Shown piece after piece: positions 9,013 through 18,635 of a DNA stretch of 39,490 nucleotides. Made by a program: the position numbers and the translations under genes. The notes beneath the pieces were generated by a model. The model saw only the letters and a list, made by a program, of their open reading frames with translations, did no database searches and was not told the origin of the DNA. This DNA comes from a bacterium. GTDB lineage: Bacteria; Patescibacteriota; Minisyncoccia; Phycocordibacterales; CAIZLB01. The stretch's first letter is position 1; every line of letters begins with the position of its first letter. The stretch covers positions 1 to 39,490 of the forward strand of contig JAIXXV010000042.1 in the NCBI GenBank assembly GCA_027490575.1. The letters run 5' to 3'.

Positions 9013-10863
9013 TTAGTCGATGAAAGTCAAAGCCTTTCCTTTCGTATTTGCACGGCCAGTTCTACCTATTCGGTGAACATAGTCATCGTGAGTAGAAGGT
9101 AGGTCATAGTTGATAACGTGACTTACGTTAGGTATGTCCAAACCTCTAGCAGCAACGTCAGTTGCTACAAGGATGTTTACTTTATCAGCTTTGAAATCAG
9201 TAATAGCTCTTTGTCTTTGGTATTGGTTTTTATCACCATGGATAGATACAGATCTGTGACCTTTACCTTTCAATGATTCATGTAGTTTTTCAACACCATG
9301 TTTTGTTTTACCGAATACGATAACTCTTTCAAAATCTTCCTGTGAAAGTAGATCATGCAAAGTATCAATCTTGGTCGCAGGGTGTTTAACTCTAACGACG
9401 TCTTGTTCAACATTAGCAGAAGTAGATCTAGTTTTAACAGAGATCATAACTGGGTTTTTAAGGAAACTTGAAACAAGTCTCTCAATCTCAGGTGACATAG
9501 TCGCAGAGAAGAAAAGAGTTTGTCTGTCAGCTGGCATACGTGCCATAAGGTATTTCATATCATCTATGAATCCCATATCAAGCATTCTATCAGCCTCATC
9601 TAGTACAATGTTTTTGAAACCAGATAGGTTCAATGCGTTTCGGTCAACAAGGTCTTTAAGTCTACCAGGAGTACCTATCACAAAGTGATTGTGAGTATGT
9701 AGACTTCTGAATTGTTGTCTGATTGGAGTACCTCCTACATAACATCCAGCATGTATACCAAATCCTTTTGCAATCTTGTACAACTCTTCTGATATTTGTT
9801 GAGCAAGCTCTCTCGTAGGTGCCATGATCAAAACAGACTCTTGTTTGTTCAAAAGTATTTTGTTTATAAGCGGTATCAAGAAGGCCATAGTCTTACCAGT
9901 ACCAGTGTTTGCGATACCAACAACGTCAGAACCTTCAAGTACAACAGGGATAGATTTATCTTGGATAGGAGTCGGGTTAACGTATCCTTTTGCAACGATA
10001 CTTGCTTTCAACTCTTCAGTGATATTGAAATCAGCGAATGTGTGAGTTGGAACATATACGACTTCTTTTTCAGTAACAACATTTTTGTTAATGTATTTTG
10101 ATACATCGATACTGCTACCTTTAAATCCACCACGTCCTCTGCCACCAGAGCTTCTTCCACCACCACCTCCATAACCTCTACCTCCGCCGTAAGACGGTCT
10201 TGAAGAGCCACCATAGGATGGTCTTGATGAGCCTCCTGATGAATATCCACCTCTGTCTCCACCTGATGAGTAACCTCCAGATGAGTAACCACCACGGTCG
10301 CCACCAGATGATCTAGAGCCACCTGATGAGAATCTACTGGCACTTGATCTAAATGATCCGCCAGTTGATCCACCAGAGTAGCTTGAACCGCCAGAGTAAC
10401 TTGAGCCACTTGATCTGTCTGAACTGTAGCCAGAACTTCTTGGAGCTGAACTATATCCAGATCCAGATGATCTTGGTGTAGAACTATAACCTGATGATGA
10501 TCCTCTAGATCCTCCGTATGAAGGTCTATCAGATCCTCTTGATGAGAATGAGCCTCTATCAGAACCTCTGTCTGAACTATAGCCAGAACTTCTAGGCGCA
10601 GAACTATAACCTGAAGTTGAACTTCTAGGGCTTGAGTAAGATGGTCTGTCAGAACTAGTTCTAGTACTTGATGCACTTGAACCAGGTCTTATAGGCGTAC
10701 TTGATGAATATGTTGTTGTTCTTGATCTAGGTGCTGCACTGCTAGCTCTAGGTGAGCTTGAAGCACTTGCTCTAGGAGAACTTTTTGCTGATGAAGCTCG
10801 AGGTGAACTTTTTTCAGAGCCTCTTTTAGAAAAAGAAGCTTTTGCTTTATTTGTATTTGTCAT
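9013..10863 (-). CDS. DEAD-box RNA helicase with ~230-aa SR/GYS-rich N-terminal extension
   Basis: ANTGTGKT, PTRELAQQ, GTPGRLKDL, DEAD, SAT, ARGLDIP, HRIGRTGR motifs. Confidence 0.93.
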   Translation of the reverse strand: MTNTNKAKASFSKRGSEKSSPRASSAKSSPRASASSSPRASSAAPRSRTTTYSSSTPIRPGSSASSTRTSSDRPSYSSPRSSTSGYSSAPRSSGYSSDRGSDRGSFSSRGSDRPSYGGSRGSSSGYSSTPRSSGSGYSSAPRSSGYSSDRSSGSSYSGGSSYSGGSTGGSFRSSASRFSSGGSRSSGGDRGGYSSGGYSSGGDRGGYSSGGSSRPSYGGSSRPSYGGGRGYGGGGGRSSGGRGRGGFKGSSIDVSKYINKNVVTEKEVVYVPTHTFADFNITEELKASIVAKGYVNPTPIQDKSIPVVLEGSDVVGIANTGTGKTMAFLIPLINKILLNKQESVLIMAPTRELAQQISEELYKIAKGFGIHAGCYVGGTPIRQQFRSLHTHNHFVIGTPGRLKDLVDRNALNLSGFKNIVLDEADRMLDMGFIDDMKYLMARMPADRQTLFFSATMSPEIERLVSSFLKNPVMISVKTRSTSANVEQDVVRVKHPATKIDTLHDLLSQEDFERVIVFGKTKHGVEKLHESLKGKGHRSVSIHGDKNQYQRQRAITDFKADKVNILVATDVAARGLDIPNVSHVINYDLPSTHDDYVHRIGRTGRANTKGKALTFID

Positions 10864-11100
10864 TAAATTCTAAGAGGGGATAGATTTACTATCAAACCCT
10901 ATAACCTTCAAGCCATTATGATAAATGTTTCGGCTGATGCTCTCGAAGGTTTTGTTTTCTTAGAATGCGTTTATCGGGAGCTGATATTGCTCAACCTACA
11001 CATTTGCTTAAGGGTTAGGTTTTATAGTTGCTTTCACATCTTTGTGTGTTTGAAGCCACCTAACCCATACCGTGTAAACCAAAGAGATATTTAAGTTACC
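10864..11100 (-). promoter_or_regulatory. Structured 5' leader of the DEAD-box gene
   Basis: Two nested stems: 11012-11019/11059-11066 (GGGTTAGG/CCTAACCC) and 10903-10909/10945-10951 (AACCTTC/GAAGGTT). Confidence 0.45.
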
Positions 11101-11166
11101 TTATGACTATAACAAGGTATGGTGGAAAAGTCAACTTTTCAATTGTTACCAGCCAACTGCTATCTG

Positions 11167-12006
11167 TTATCTGACACTTGCCAACTTCTCAAACCTCTCA
11201 ACCAACGTCTGATTCAAAAACACATCAAGCTCTTCTGGTTTAGTCCAGATATCACAAGCCTCTTGCCATAGGGCGCGTCCTGCTACAAAACCTTTGGCAC
11301 CAGCACCGTAAGCCAACTTGTACTGTTCTAGGAACTCATCAAATGTTGTACCACCAGTAAGTAGTACCCAAGGAACTTCACCTACAACTTCTGTTGTTTC
11401 TTTACTTTCATCTGCACTACCTGGATACGGTATCTTCCATACATCTGGCACGACACCCTTAGCGACAGTGTCTCTCAAAGTATCATTGATATCTGAAGTA
11501 GGGTGATTGTCTGTGCTGTACAGTACGAATTCTAAGAAAAGAGGGAGGTCATGGTCATGCGCATCAAGTAGTGCCTTTGAAGAAGTCTCGAGTTGTTTTT
11601 CCCAAGAGTCTACATTTTTGTTTGCATATATAAGTATCTTCATTGCAGTTGCGCCTTCGCTTACAATAGACTCACCTGTATACATTAGCTCAGTAATACG
11701 CTCACCAGCCTCATCTGTATATCCAGTTTTTTCAGTAGGAAGTAAGAATGGCACTTTTAGCCCAAGCTTCTTGTATGCAGGTAAACCATAGTCTTGATCT
11801 ATAAGCACGCCTGTAAACTTATCAGACAAAGCCTTTATGATTTTTTCTTTGAGGTCTGTAGCTTGTTCGTCAGTAACTTCTGACTCGCTAGCCTTTTGCA
11901 TCATTTTCTTAAAACTTCCTCTATGATCGAAAGCCAATATCTGGAAAATACCTTTTGCATCTGACAGGGCTGAAAGTTTCTTTTGTATCTCTGTATTTGT
12001 ATTCAT
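11167..12006 (-). CDS. DUF2090 / IolC C-terminal-like class I aldolase family protein
   Basis: FQILAFDHRGSFKKMM, GVLIDQDYGLPA, WKIPYPGS, WVLLTGGTTFDEF, GFVAGRALWQEA. Confidence 0.7.
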   Translation of the reverse strand: MNTNTEIQKKLSALSDAKGIFQILAFDHRGSFKKMMQKASESEVTDEQATDLKEKIIKALSDKFTGVLIDQDYGLPAYKKLGLKVPFLLPTEKTGYTDEAGERITELMYTGESIVSEGATAMKILIYANKNVDSWEKQLETSSKALLDAHDHDLPLFLEFVLYSTDNHPTSDINDTLRDTVAKGVVPDVWKIPYPGSADESKETTEVVGEVPWVLLTGGTTFDEFLEQYKLAYGAGAKGFVAGRALWQEACDIWTKPEELDVFLNQTLVERFEKLASVR

Positions 12007-12074
12007 ATTTATATAAATGATATTTGTTACTTTATCATTATATCACAGGCACAGTTAGCAGGTGTCATCTTCTA

Positions 12075-13316
12075 CTATTGAGCCACTTCAGTCTCTGCTG
12101 GCTTTTCTCTAAAAATCACTGAAATGCTTTCCGGCTCTACATCAGACACTGTTATAAAAGAGGGAACATTGAGCATATCATTTGTGACAGGTATACGGAC
12201 GTTGCCAGCCTTGAAGTCCCTAGCGTCTATGCGCACCTCGAGCTTTGTACCATCTATGAGGTTTATATCACGGCTTTTACCTTGCAGTATGACGTCAACT
12301 TGTCGCTTACTCGTTTGGTTATCTATCTCAAGAGTACTTGGAAGAAGTTGGAATGATAGCGGTACAGAAAATTCCTTCTTGATAACACCTGTCTGTATAT
12401 ATAGAGTGAGCCAAAGTACTGAAGCAATGACAACAGAAAGAACCTTTGGCCAAAAGTTCTGAACAAAGAAGTATTGCCAAAAGTTTGTATGCTTAGATTC
12501 AGTCTCACCAGTCAGTTTTTTCAATGATTCTCGCAGAACCGCCTCTGATCCTATAGAAGTCGACTTTCCGATTTCGTAAATACTAATAGTGCCTCTCTCT
12601 TCTGATATCGCTATAGCTACCGCATCTGTATCTTCTGTGATACCAGCCGAAGCACGGTGCCTTGTACCTACTTTTCTAAAGCTAGAAAAGTCTCTAGCAA
12701 GAGGTAAGTGAACTCCGAACATTTTCACAAGATCATTTTCAATGATAACAGCGCCATCGTGACCAGCAGAGTTTTTATCAAATATACTAAGTAGTAGCTC
12801 TTTTGTTATCTTTCCATCGAGCATTTGGCCACCTTCGATGATGTCATCAATCTCTTGCTTGCCAGGGAAAACAAAGATGGCACCAATCTTGTGCTCAGAC
12901 ATATACATGATTGCATCTGAAAGTTCGCCTGCCACACCCTTACTTATGTTCTTAGTTCTACTAAAGAGATCCTTTTGTCCTGTTAGTATCCATTTGAAAA
13001 ACTTTCGTATCTCTCTCTGAAATACTATTGCAATGATGATGAATGTAAGTGTCGACAAAGGTTGCAATATAGAACGCGTAAGCGAGAGGTTGAGATTTTG
13101 TGAAAAAAGACTCACCGAAACAAGGAGTAGGGAAATACCCACAAGAAAATACGACCTTGTCTGTTTAACAAAAAGAAGCACTACATATATGATCAAAGAA
13201 ACGATCAAGATATCTGTAGCCTCTCTCATTGTAAAACTATCAAGGGCAAATGCTATGTTTGTAAATATATTTGAAACTGAAGCGAGTTGACTGGAGAAAA
13301 TGTAATCCGTGAACAT
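12075..13316 (-). CDS. Membrane diadenylate cyclase (CdaA/DisA_N) fused to a YbbR (CdaR-like) domain
   Basis: Three hydrophobic segments, then DGAVII and GTRHRASAGI catalytic motifs, then a TM helix and YbbR-like KEFSVPLSFQLLPSTLEI...VDVILQGKSRDINLIDGTKLEVRIDARDFKAGNVRIPV. Confidence 0.88.
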   Translation of the reverse strand: MFTDYIFSSQLASVSNIFTNIAFALDSFTMREATDILIVSLIIYVVLLFVKQTRSYFLVGISLLLVSVSLFSQNLNLSLTRSILQPLSTLTFIIIAIVFQREIRKFFKWILTGQKDLFSRTKNISKGVAGELSDAIMYMSEHKIGAIFVFPGKQEIDDIIEGGQMLDGKITKELLLSIFDKNSAGHDGAVIIENDLVKMFGVHLPLARDFSSFRKVGTRHRASAGITEDTDAVAIAISEERGTISIYEIGKSTSIGSEAVLRESLKKLTGETESKHTNFWQYFFVQNFWPKVLSVVIASVLWLTLYIQTGVIKKEFSVPLSFQLLPSTLEIDNQTSKRQVDVILQGKSRDINLIDGTKLEVRIDARDFKAGNVRIPVTNDMLNVPSFITVSDVEPESISVIFREKPAETEVAQ

Positions 13317-13514
13317 GTTTTTGTGTTTTTAGTGTTTATCTAGAATACCTAAAGCGGTATTTATATTGCTAATAATCAAAATTACCTATGTTTTGAGGTA
13401 TTTTACGGTAACTGATAATACTATAGCAATTCTATGGCTAAAATGCTCGTTATATTGCTATTGACAAATATATAGTATGGTAGTATAATATATAGGTTAA
13501 ATAATAAACAAATT

Positions 13515-14195
13515 ATGAAAAATACTAAAACAAAAATATCAGTTATATCTAGTCTTTGTGTTATCGCTCTGTTTGCTATCTTTTTTGGATCAGTAAGCTT
13601 TGCTTCAGCTCAGACAGTATATGTTATAGATGCAAATGGTAACCTGGTAGATGCGAGTAGTGCCCAAGCGCAACAATATCTAGGTGCGCTAAACGGTACT
13701 AATGTAAATGTGCCTGGTGTTAATGGAAACACTAATGGTAATGTCGGTAATACTAGTAATAGAAATACTTCACCTTCAGCTCAAACTGGATTTGTCCCAT
13801 ATCCTTACTTGCAATACCAATATTTTCCATCAGCAGTTTCGTACTATAACGGTACAAACCAACCAACATCTTACTCAAATCAAAATACTTCTCAGTACGG
13901 TAACCAATTTGGAACTCAATACGGTTCTCAAATAGGTGCGCAAGGTTTTGGTCAAAACTTTGGTCAAAACGGACAAAATCAAGTTGCACCAACAACTTCA
14001 TATGTCTCTTATCCAACACTTAGATATGTGTACCATAATCCTGCTCAAAATGCAGCGTCACAAACAAAGTTGTATGGAAGTGCTGGTGTAAATACATCTA
14101 GAACAATTACTGCAACTCAATCAGTCGTGACTGCACAAAATCAACCTATGACTTTTGGAGGCGGAAGTGGATTTGTGATGGTATCTGAAAACTAA
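13515..14195 (+). CDS. Secreted Q/N/Y-rich protein with YP-x-L-x-Y-x-Y motifs
   Basis: Signal peptide, FVPYPYLQYQYFP, YVSYPTLRYVYHNP, C-terminal GGGSGFVMVSEN. Confidence 0.7.
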   Translation: MKNTKTKISVISSLCVIALFAIFFGSVSFASAQTVYVIDANGNLVDASSAQAQQYLGALNGTNVNVPGVNGNTNGNVGNTSNRNTSPSAQTGFVPYPYLQYQYFPSAVSYYNGTNQPTSYSNQNTSQYGNQFGTQYGSQIGAQGFGQNFGQNGQNQVAPTTSYVSYPTLRYVYHNPAQNAASQTKLYGSAGVNTSRTITATQSVVTAQNQPMTFGGGSGFVMVSEN

Positions 14196-14303
14196 TATTG
14201 TTGCCGAGGCTATGAATATGTTATCGATTCAAATCTATTAGCATAATCAAGTAAATCAACTTCGATTGATATATATAGTCAATTGTGATATAAAGCGAGT
14301 GTT

Positions 14304-15026
14304 ATGACATCAAAAAAACATGTCAAAAAAGCACTCGCTTTTGTCATTGCTGTGGTTTTTATACCAGCAATGGCTCTTTCTGTTGGCGTATTTGGTGAAG
14401 CTAATGTACTTGGTTTGGAACTTGGTGTTAAAAAGGCATCAGCTTGTTCGATCGGCTATGACTATGGATGTGGCAATGACTATGGTTGCGGTGGTGGTTG
14501 CGGCGGTTACAATACTGGTGGTTACAACTATGTACAATATCCAAACTTGAGCTATGTATACAACCAAAATCCAGTAAATCAGAGCAATGGTGGGGGATAT
14601 AACTATGTACAGTATCCAAACTTGAGCTATGTATACAATCAGGATCCTTCAAGGCAAAATGCTGGTAGTAGCTATAACTATGTACAATACCCAAGTCTAA
14701 AGTATGTGTACTATCAAGATCCATCTAGGAGAAATGCTATGGATGACTATAACTACACATATACTCAGTATCCAAATCTGAAATACGTATATTACGGACA
14801 AGGTGCTCAGGGTTCACAGGTATCAGGCTCTTCTCAGAATGGTGTCGCAAGAAACTCTCAACCTCAAACAGATTGGATGTCAGTATTTTCTAATCCAACT
14901 CAACCTCAGTACAACTATGCAAATGCTGGATACGGATACGGCATGGGTAATGTGTACGGCATGGGCAGCGGGTACAATAGCGGATACGGTACAGGTGGAG
15001 GATTCACAATGGTTTCTGGATTCTAG
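14304..15026 (+). CDS. Secreted tandem-repeat protein (YNYVQYPxLxYVYxQxP), related to the preceding gene
   Basis: Four repeats YNYVQYPNLSYVYNQNP / YNYVQYPNLSYVYNQDP / YNYVQYPSLKYVYYQDP / YTQYPNLKYVYYGQ; C-terminal GTGGGFTMVSGF. Confidence 0.75.
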   Translation: MTSKKHVKKALAFVIAVVFIPAMALSVGVFGEANVLGLELGVKKASACSIGYDYGCGNDYGCGGGCGGYNTGGYNYVQYPNLSYVYNQNPVNQSNGGGYNYVQYPNLSYVYNQDPSRQNAGSSYNYVQYPSLKYVYYQDPSRRNAMDDYNYTYTQYPNLKYVYYGQGAQGSQVSGSSQNGVARNSQPQTDWMSVFSNPTQPQYNYANAGYGYGMGNVYGMGSGYNSGYGTGGGFTMVSGF

Positions 15027-15115
15027 GTGATTAAGTATTGTTTAAGTGATTGATTATCGTCCGACAATTTGAGTGCTGTTTTTTTAAATCAATACTCGTA
15101 TGTTATAATCGTTTA

Positions 15116-16528
15116 ATGAATAATAATTCTCCGTGGTTGCATCAGTTGCAAAGAACTAGAGGTATAGATAAGTTGATGAGCGATGTGCAAACTGATGTAG
15201 CGGTAGTTGGTGCTGGTATTGCTGGAGTGATGACAGCATATTTTTTGCTAAAAAATACAGACAAAGAAGTTACTTTGATAGAAGCGTACAGAGTTGCTCA
15301 TGGTGCAACGGGTCACAATGCTGGGCAGATAGTAGTAGAATTTGAAAAAGAATTTCACACCTTGGTAAGTGAACATGGTTTAGATAAAGCGGCCCATGCT
15401 GAAAAGATGGTCAGAAGTGCATGGGTGCTTTTAGATGAGATATATCAAGATGCCAACCTTGAAACTCCAATGTCATCGTTTATGGGTTACAACGGGTACG
15501 CGACCGTTGATCGTATTATAGAAGAGTTAAAAAACAATGCACTAAGGATAGAATCTGATATACCAGTTTTTCCGATATATATAGATGAAAATGCGATGGG
15601 CTTAGACCAGATACCACATGAGTACAAGAGCTTATACAGTCTAGTTCCGCAAGAAAACATTTTGTCACTTTTGGAGACTAAAGACACACAGTACATAGGT
15701 GTAATGTCAGAGAGAAAAGGATGTGTTAATAGTGCAATGCTTGTAGAGGAAGTGGCTGGATATCTTTTGTCAAAATACGCAGGTAGGTTTTCGCTTTTCG
15801 AAGAGAGTCCTATTTCAGAAGTGGTACTAGAAGAAAACGGTGGTTATTTAAAAGTTGAAGGTCAAAAACTTAATGCTAAAAAAATCATTTTATGTACAAA
15901 TGGATTTGAGAAATTTTCAATAAACAATACGGTTGGTGAAGAGATAGACACAAAGTTTCATCACATGGTTATAGGCAACATTGGGTATATGGCAGGATAC
16001 TTGGAAGAGCTAGATCATCCTCCTATGGCACTTCAGTATCATGATGTTAAGCAGATAGAGGGTGGACACAAAGAGTTGGCATATCAAGAAAATCCTTATC
16101 CATATGTTACAAGACGACCTTTTGAGCTTGAGCCAGACATAAAGCACAACTTAGTTTGCGCTGGTGGCCCTGAACAAAACATTGAGGACACTACTGTGTA
16201 TTCTCACTCCGCTGCTTTTATGGATAGAGCGCTTGATGATATCGAGGATTTCTTGCAGGAGACTTATGAAAATGCTCCTAAGGGATATATTGATTTTAAA
16301 TATAAATGGCATGGCTTGATGGGGTACACTCCTACAAATATGCGGGTTATAGGTGAAGAGCCTAAAAACAAAGTATTGATGTATAATCTAGGGTGCAATG
16401 GTGTAGGTATACTTACATCTATATATGGAGCAAAGAGAATTTCACAGATAGTTAGTGGAGAAAAGCTTCCCATATCACTTTTTGATCCAAAGGATAGTTA
16501 TGGTATCAAGACGACTGACTTGGATTAG
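15116..16528 (+). CDS. FAD-dependent oxidoreductase (DAO family)
   Basis: DVAVVGAGIAGVMTAYFLL (GxGxxG), VTLIEA, GATGHNAGQ. Start reassigned to 15116. Confidence 0.85.
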   Translation: MNNNSPWLHQLQRTRGIDKLMSDVQTDVAVVGAGIAGVMTAYFLLKNTDKEVTLIEAYRVAHGATGHNAGQIVVEFEKEFHTLVSEHGLDKAAHAEKMVRSAWVLLDEIYQDANLETPMSSFMGYNGYATVDRIIEELKNNALRIESDIPVFPIYIDENAMGLDQIPHEYKSLYSLVPQENILSLLETKDTQYIGVMSERKGCVNSAMLVEEVAGYLLSKYAGRFSLFEESPISEVVLEENGGYLKVEGQKLNAKKIILCTNGFEKFSINNTVGEEIDTKFHHMVIGNIGYMAGYLEELDHPPMALQYHDVKQIEGGHKELAYQENPYPYVTRRPFELEPDIKHNLVCAGGPEQNIEDTTVYSHSAAFMDRALDDIEDFLQETYENAPKGYIDFKYKWHGLMGYTPTNMRVIGEEPKNKVLMYNLGCNGVGILTSIYGAKRISQIVSGEKLPISLFDPKDSYGIKTTDLD

Positions 16529-16588
16529 TTTCTTGGATAAAGAAAATCTAAATTTAAAAATAAATAAACCTTAAGAATAAATCAAAAT

Positions 16589-17215
16589 ATGCTAGAACTT
16601 TTTTTAGGTAAAATAGAATTCATACAACCATTGATTACCACTCTAGGTATTTTTTCTTATCTTTTGGTAATGCTTTTGGCAAGTTTGGAATCTGTACCAG
16701 TATTTGGAACATTTACTCCAGGCACCTTGATGCTATTGATGGTTGGGCTTATCGCATCACAGGGTCAAATATCACTTGTACTAGTAGTGATATTTGCAAC
16801 ACTCGGTGGTGTTATTGGTGATAGTGCCGGATATTATCTAGGTAGGTATGGTCGTGGTTTTATAAAAGACAATGAGGGGATACTTAGAACAAGCCACCTA
16901 GAACAAGGTAAATCATTTTTCAATAAACATGGTGGCAAGAGTGTTTTTATAGGACGGTTCGTTGGGCCACTCCGACCAATCATCCCATTGATTGCAGGTA
17001 TGACAGAGATGAATTTTAAAAGGTATATCATTTTAAATATAACAAGTGCTTTTCTTTGGGCATTTTTATATGTGAACCTTGGATACTTTTTCGGACAACA
17101 GATAAAGTTCATGGATAGTATTATTTCTCGGTTAGGTTTGGCAGCTACTCTGCTCATAGTGTTAGTTGCTGGATATGTATTTTACAGAAACAGAAAAAAG
17201 AGTTTGGGTATATAA
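16589..17215 (+). CDS. DedA family membrane protein
   Basis: LESVPVFGTFTPGTLML, GDSAGYYLGRYGRGF, FIGRFVGPLRPIIPLIAGMTEMNFKRY. Confidence 0.9.
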   Translation: MLELFLGKIEFIQPLITTLGIFSYLLVMLLASLESVPVFGTFTPGTLMLLMVGLIASQGQISLVLVVIFATLGGVIGDSAGYYLGRYGRGFIKDNEGILRTSHLEQGKSFFNKHGGKSVFIGRFVGPLRPIIPLIAGMTEMNFKRYIILNITSAFLWAFLYVNLGYFFGQQIKFMDSIISRLGLAATLLIVLVAGYVFYRNRKKSLGI

Positions 17216-17261
17216 GTGTTTTTAGAATAATTTTATTTTCTGTTAATGTTGATTAGATATA

Positions 17262-17903
17262 TTGGACGGTATGATTTTTAAATGTTTATTTCGAGGGCGA
17301 AGTGGTGCATGCTTTAGTCCGCGCCATAATCCGCACAGGCAGAAAGGTATCATAGGTTTGTTTTTGATACTGGCATTGGCTAGCTCTACCGGCATGGCGG
17401 TACTTCACGTCATAGAGTCCAATACTCCTTATATATACCTAAAGCAGTATAGAGAAGGTAAGGACAGGTCTATAGCATCGACAAGGGCCTGTAGGGACTA
17501 TGTCATAGATATGTTTCGACAAAATATAGAATACGATGTCACACTTTCCAAATACGGTGAGGGTGAGATGTTGAGGTTTGATAGTAGGTATGTGAGCTCG
17601 GTGGATGGAAGCGTGACTGCTGTCGCGGGCGATGTGTTTGCAGGTAATGCGCGCTTTAGTGCTGATTTTATGTGTGAACTTGTAAGTGTCGATAGTGGCG
17701 AAGGTGAGGTAAGTTTTGTAGTCAGTGGCAAGGATTTGCTTTCTGAAATATCTACCGAAATAGAAACCGTGTTGGAGATTCGCAAACATAACTCAGTGGG
17801 CGATGAAAGTCTCGTGGTGGTGAGTACAACTAATCTTGGCTGGATAGACTCTGTAAACAGGAATAGTAAGTATATAAAAGTTTTATTTTCAAGAGAGATT
17901 TAA
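17262..17903 (+). CDS. Hypothetical membrane-anchored protein, possible pilus-assembly (PilX-like) component
   Basis: Basic N-terminus then QKGIIGLFLILALASSTGMAVLH; lies upstream of a prepilin-like gene. Confidence 0.5.
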   Translation: MDGMIFKCLFRGRSGACFSPRHNPHRQKGIIGLFLILALASSTGMAVLHVIESNTPYIYLKQYREGKDRSIASTRACRDYVIDMFRQNIEYDVTLSKYGEGEMLRFDSRYVSSVDGSVTAVAGDVFAGNARFSADFMCELVSVDSGEGEVSFVVSGKDLLSEISTEIETVLEIRKHNSVGDESLVVVSTTNLGWIDSVNRNSKYIKVLFSREI

Positions 17904-17987
17904 TTATTGGCAATATACGTTGATTGGTAAATTTATTTTTATTTTATTTTTTCATAATCTGTCTTTTGTAAGATGTGAAAGTCGGGG

Positions 17988-18060
17988 CAGATATCAGATA
18001 TCAGTTAGCAGTGGGCAGTTAGCAGATAACAGTTGCCTGGCAAATTAAGAATTAATAATT
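17988..18060. repeat. Dispersed CAGTTAGCAG/CAGATATCAG repeat copy plus AATTAAGAATTAATAATT
   Basis: CAGATATCAGATATCAGTTAGCAGTGGGCAGTTAGCAGATAACAGTTGCC; the 18-mer recurs inverted at 35746-35763. Confidence 0.6.
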
Positions 18061-18067
18061 TAAAATA

Positions 18068-18559
18068 ATGATGAAAAATAAACATGTAAAATATCGGCTA
18101 GTTCACAGAGCGGGAGGGTTTACTCTACTGGAGGTCCTGATGGTTATTGGTATACTCGCAATACTTTCTGGTGTTGTACTTTCGGCAATCAATCCAAGTA
18201 GGCAATTCAAGATAGCTAGGGACTCACAGAGAACTTCAAATGTCACCACCATACTAAATGCTGTCGGTCAAAACATGACTGATCATGGTGGAAACTTTGT
18301 TTGCGAGGGTGTGCTGGTGGACATACCAAACTCAACAACGACATTGGCTAGTGACGGCAATGGAAACTTGGACATAGCACCGTGCTTGGTACCAGACTAT
18401 GTGTCAATGTTGCCAAACGACCCGTCTATGGAGTCCGCATACTTTACTGATGAGACTGATTACAATACAGGGTATCAGATCACAAAAGATGTTGAAGGTA
18501 GGATCAGCGTTATGGCTCAAGGTGAAGTGGGGGATAGACAGATAGTGGTGACTAGGTAG
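18068..18559 (+). CDS. Type IV pilin / pseudopilin-like protein
   Basis: GGFTLLEVLMVIGILAILSGVVLSAINPSRQ prepilin signal. Confidence 0.85.
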   Translation: MMKNKHVKYRLVHRAGGFTLLEVLMVIGILAILSGVVLSAINPSRQFKIARDSQRTSNVTTILNAVGQNMTDHGGNFVCEGVLVDIPNSTTTLASDGNGNLDIAPCLVPDYVSMLPNDPSMESAYFTDETDYNTGYQITKDVEGRISVMAQGEVGDRQIVVTR

Positions 18560-18569
18560 TGCACATAGA

Positions 18570-18602
18570 AAAAATCCCGGCACTTGCATGCTGGGATTTT
18601 TT
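18570..18602 (+). terminator. Intrinsic terminator
   Basis: AAAAATCCCGGC-acttgcat-GCTGGGATTTTTT. Confidence 0.85.
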
Positions 18603-18635
18603 GCAATAACTATCAAAGTTTGTTAGAAACTAAAT

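Noticed and set aside
9371-10101. Plus-strand ORFs antisense to the helicase
   Set aside because: Shadow ORFs of a strongly supported DEAD-box core.
10008-10676. 222-aa minus-strand ORF
   Set aside because: Out-of-frame read of the low-complexity helicase N-terminus; His/Leu/Asp/Val-biased artefact.
11318-11791. Plus-strand ORFs over the aldolase gene
   Set aside because: Antisense shadows; no coding signature.
14428-14724. 98-aa minus-strand ORF over the YPNLxYVY repeats
   Set aside because: Periodicity is inherited from the sense repeats.
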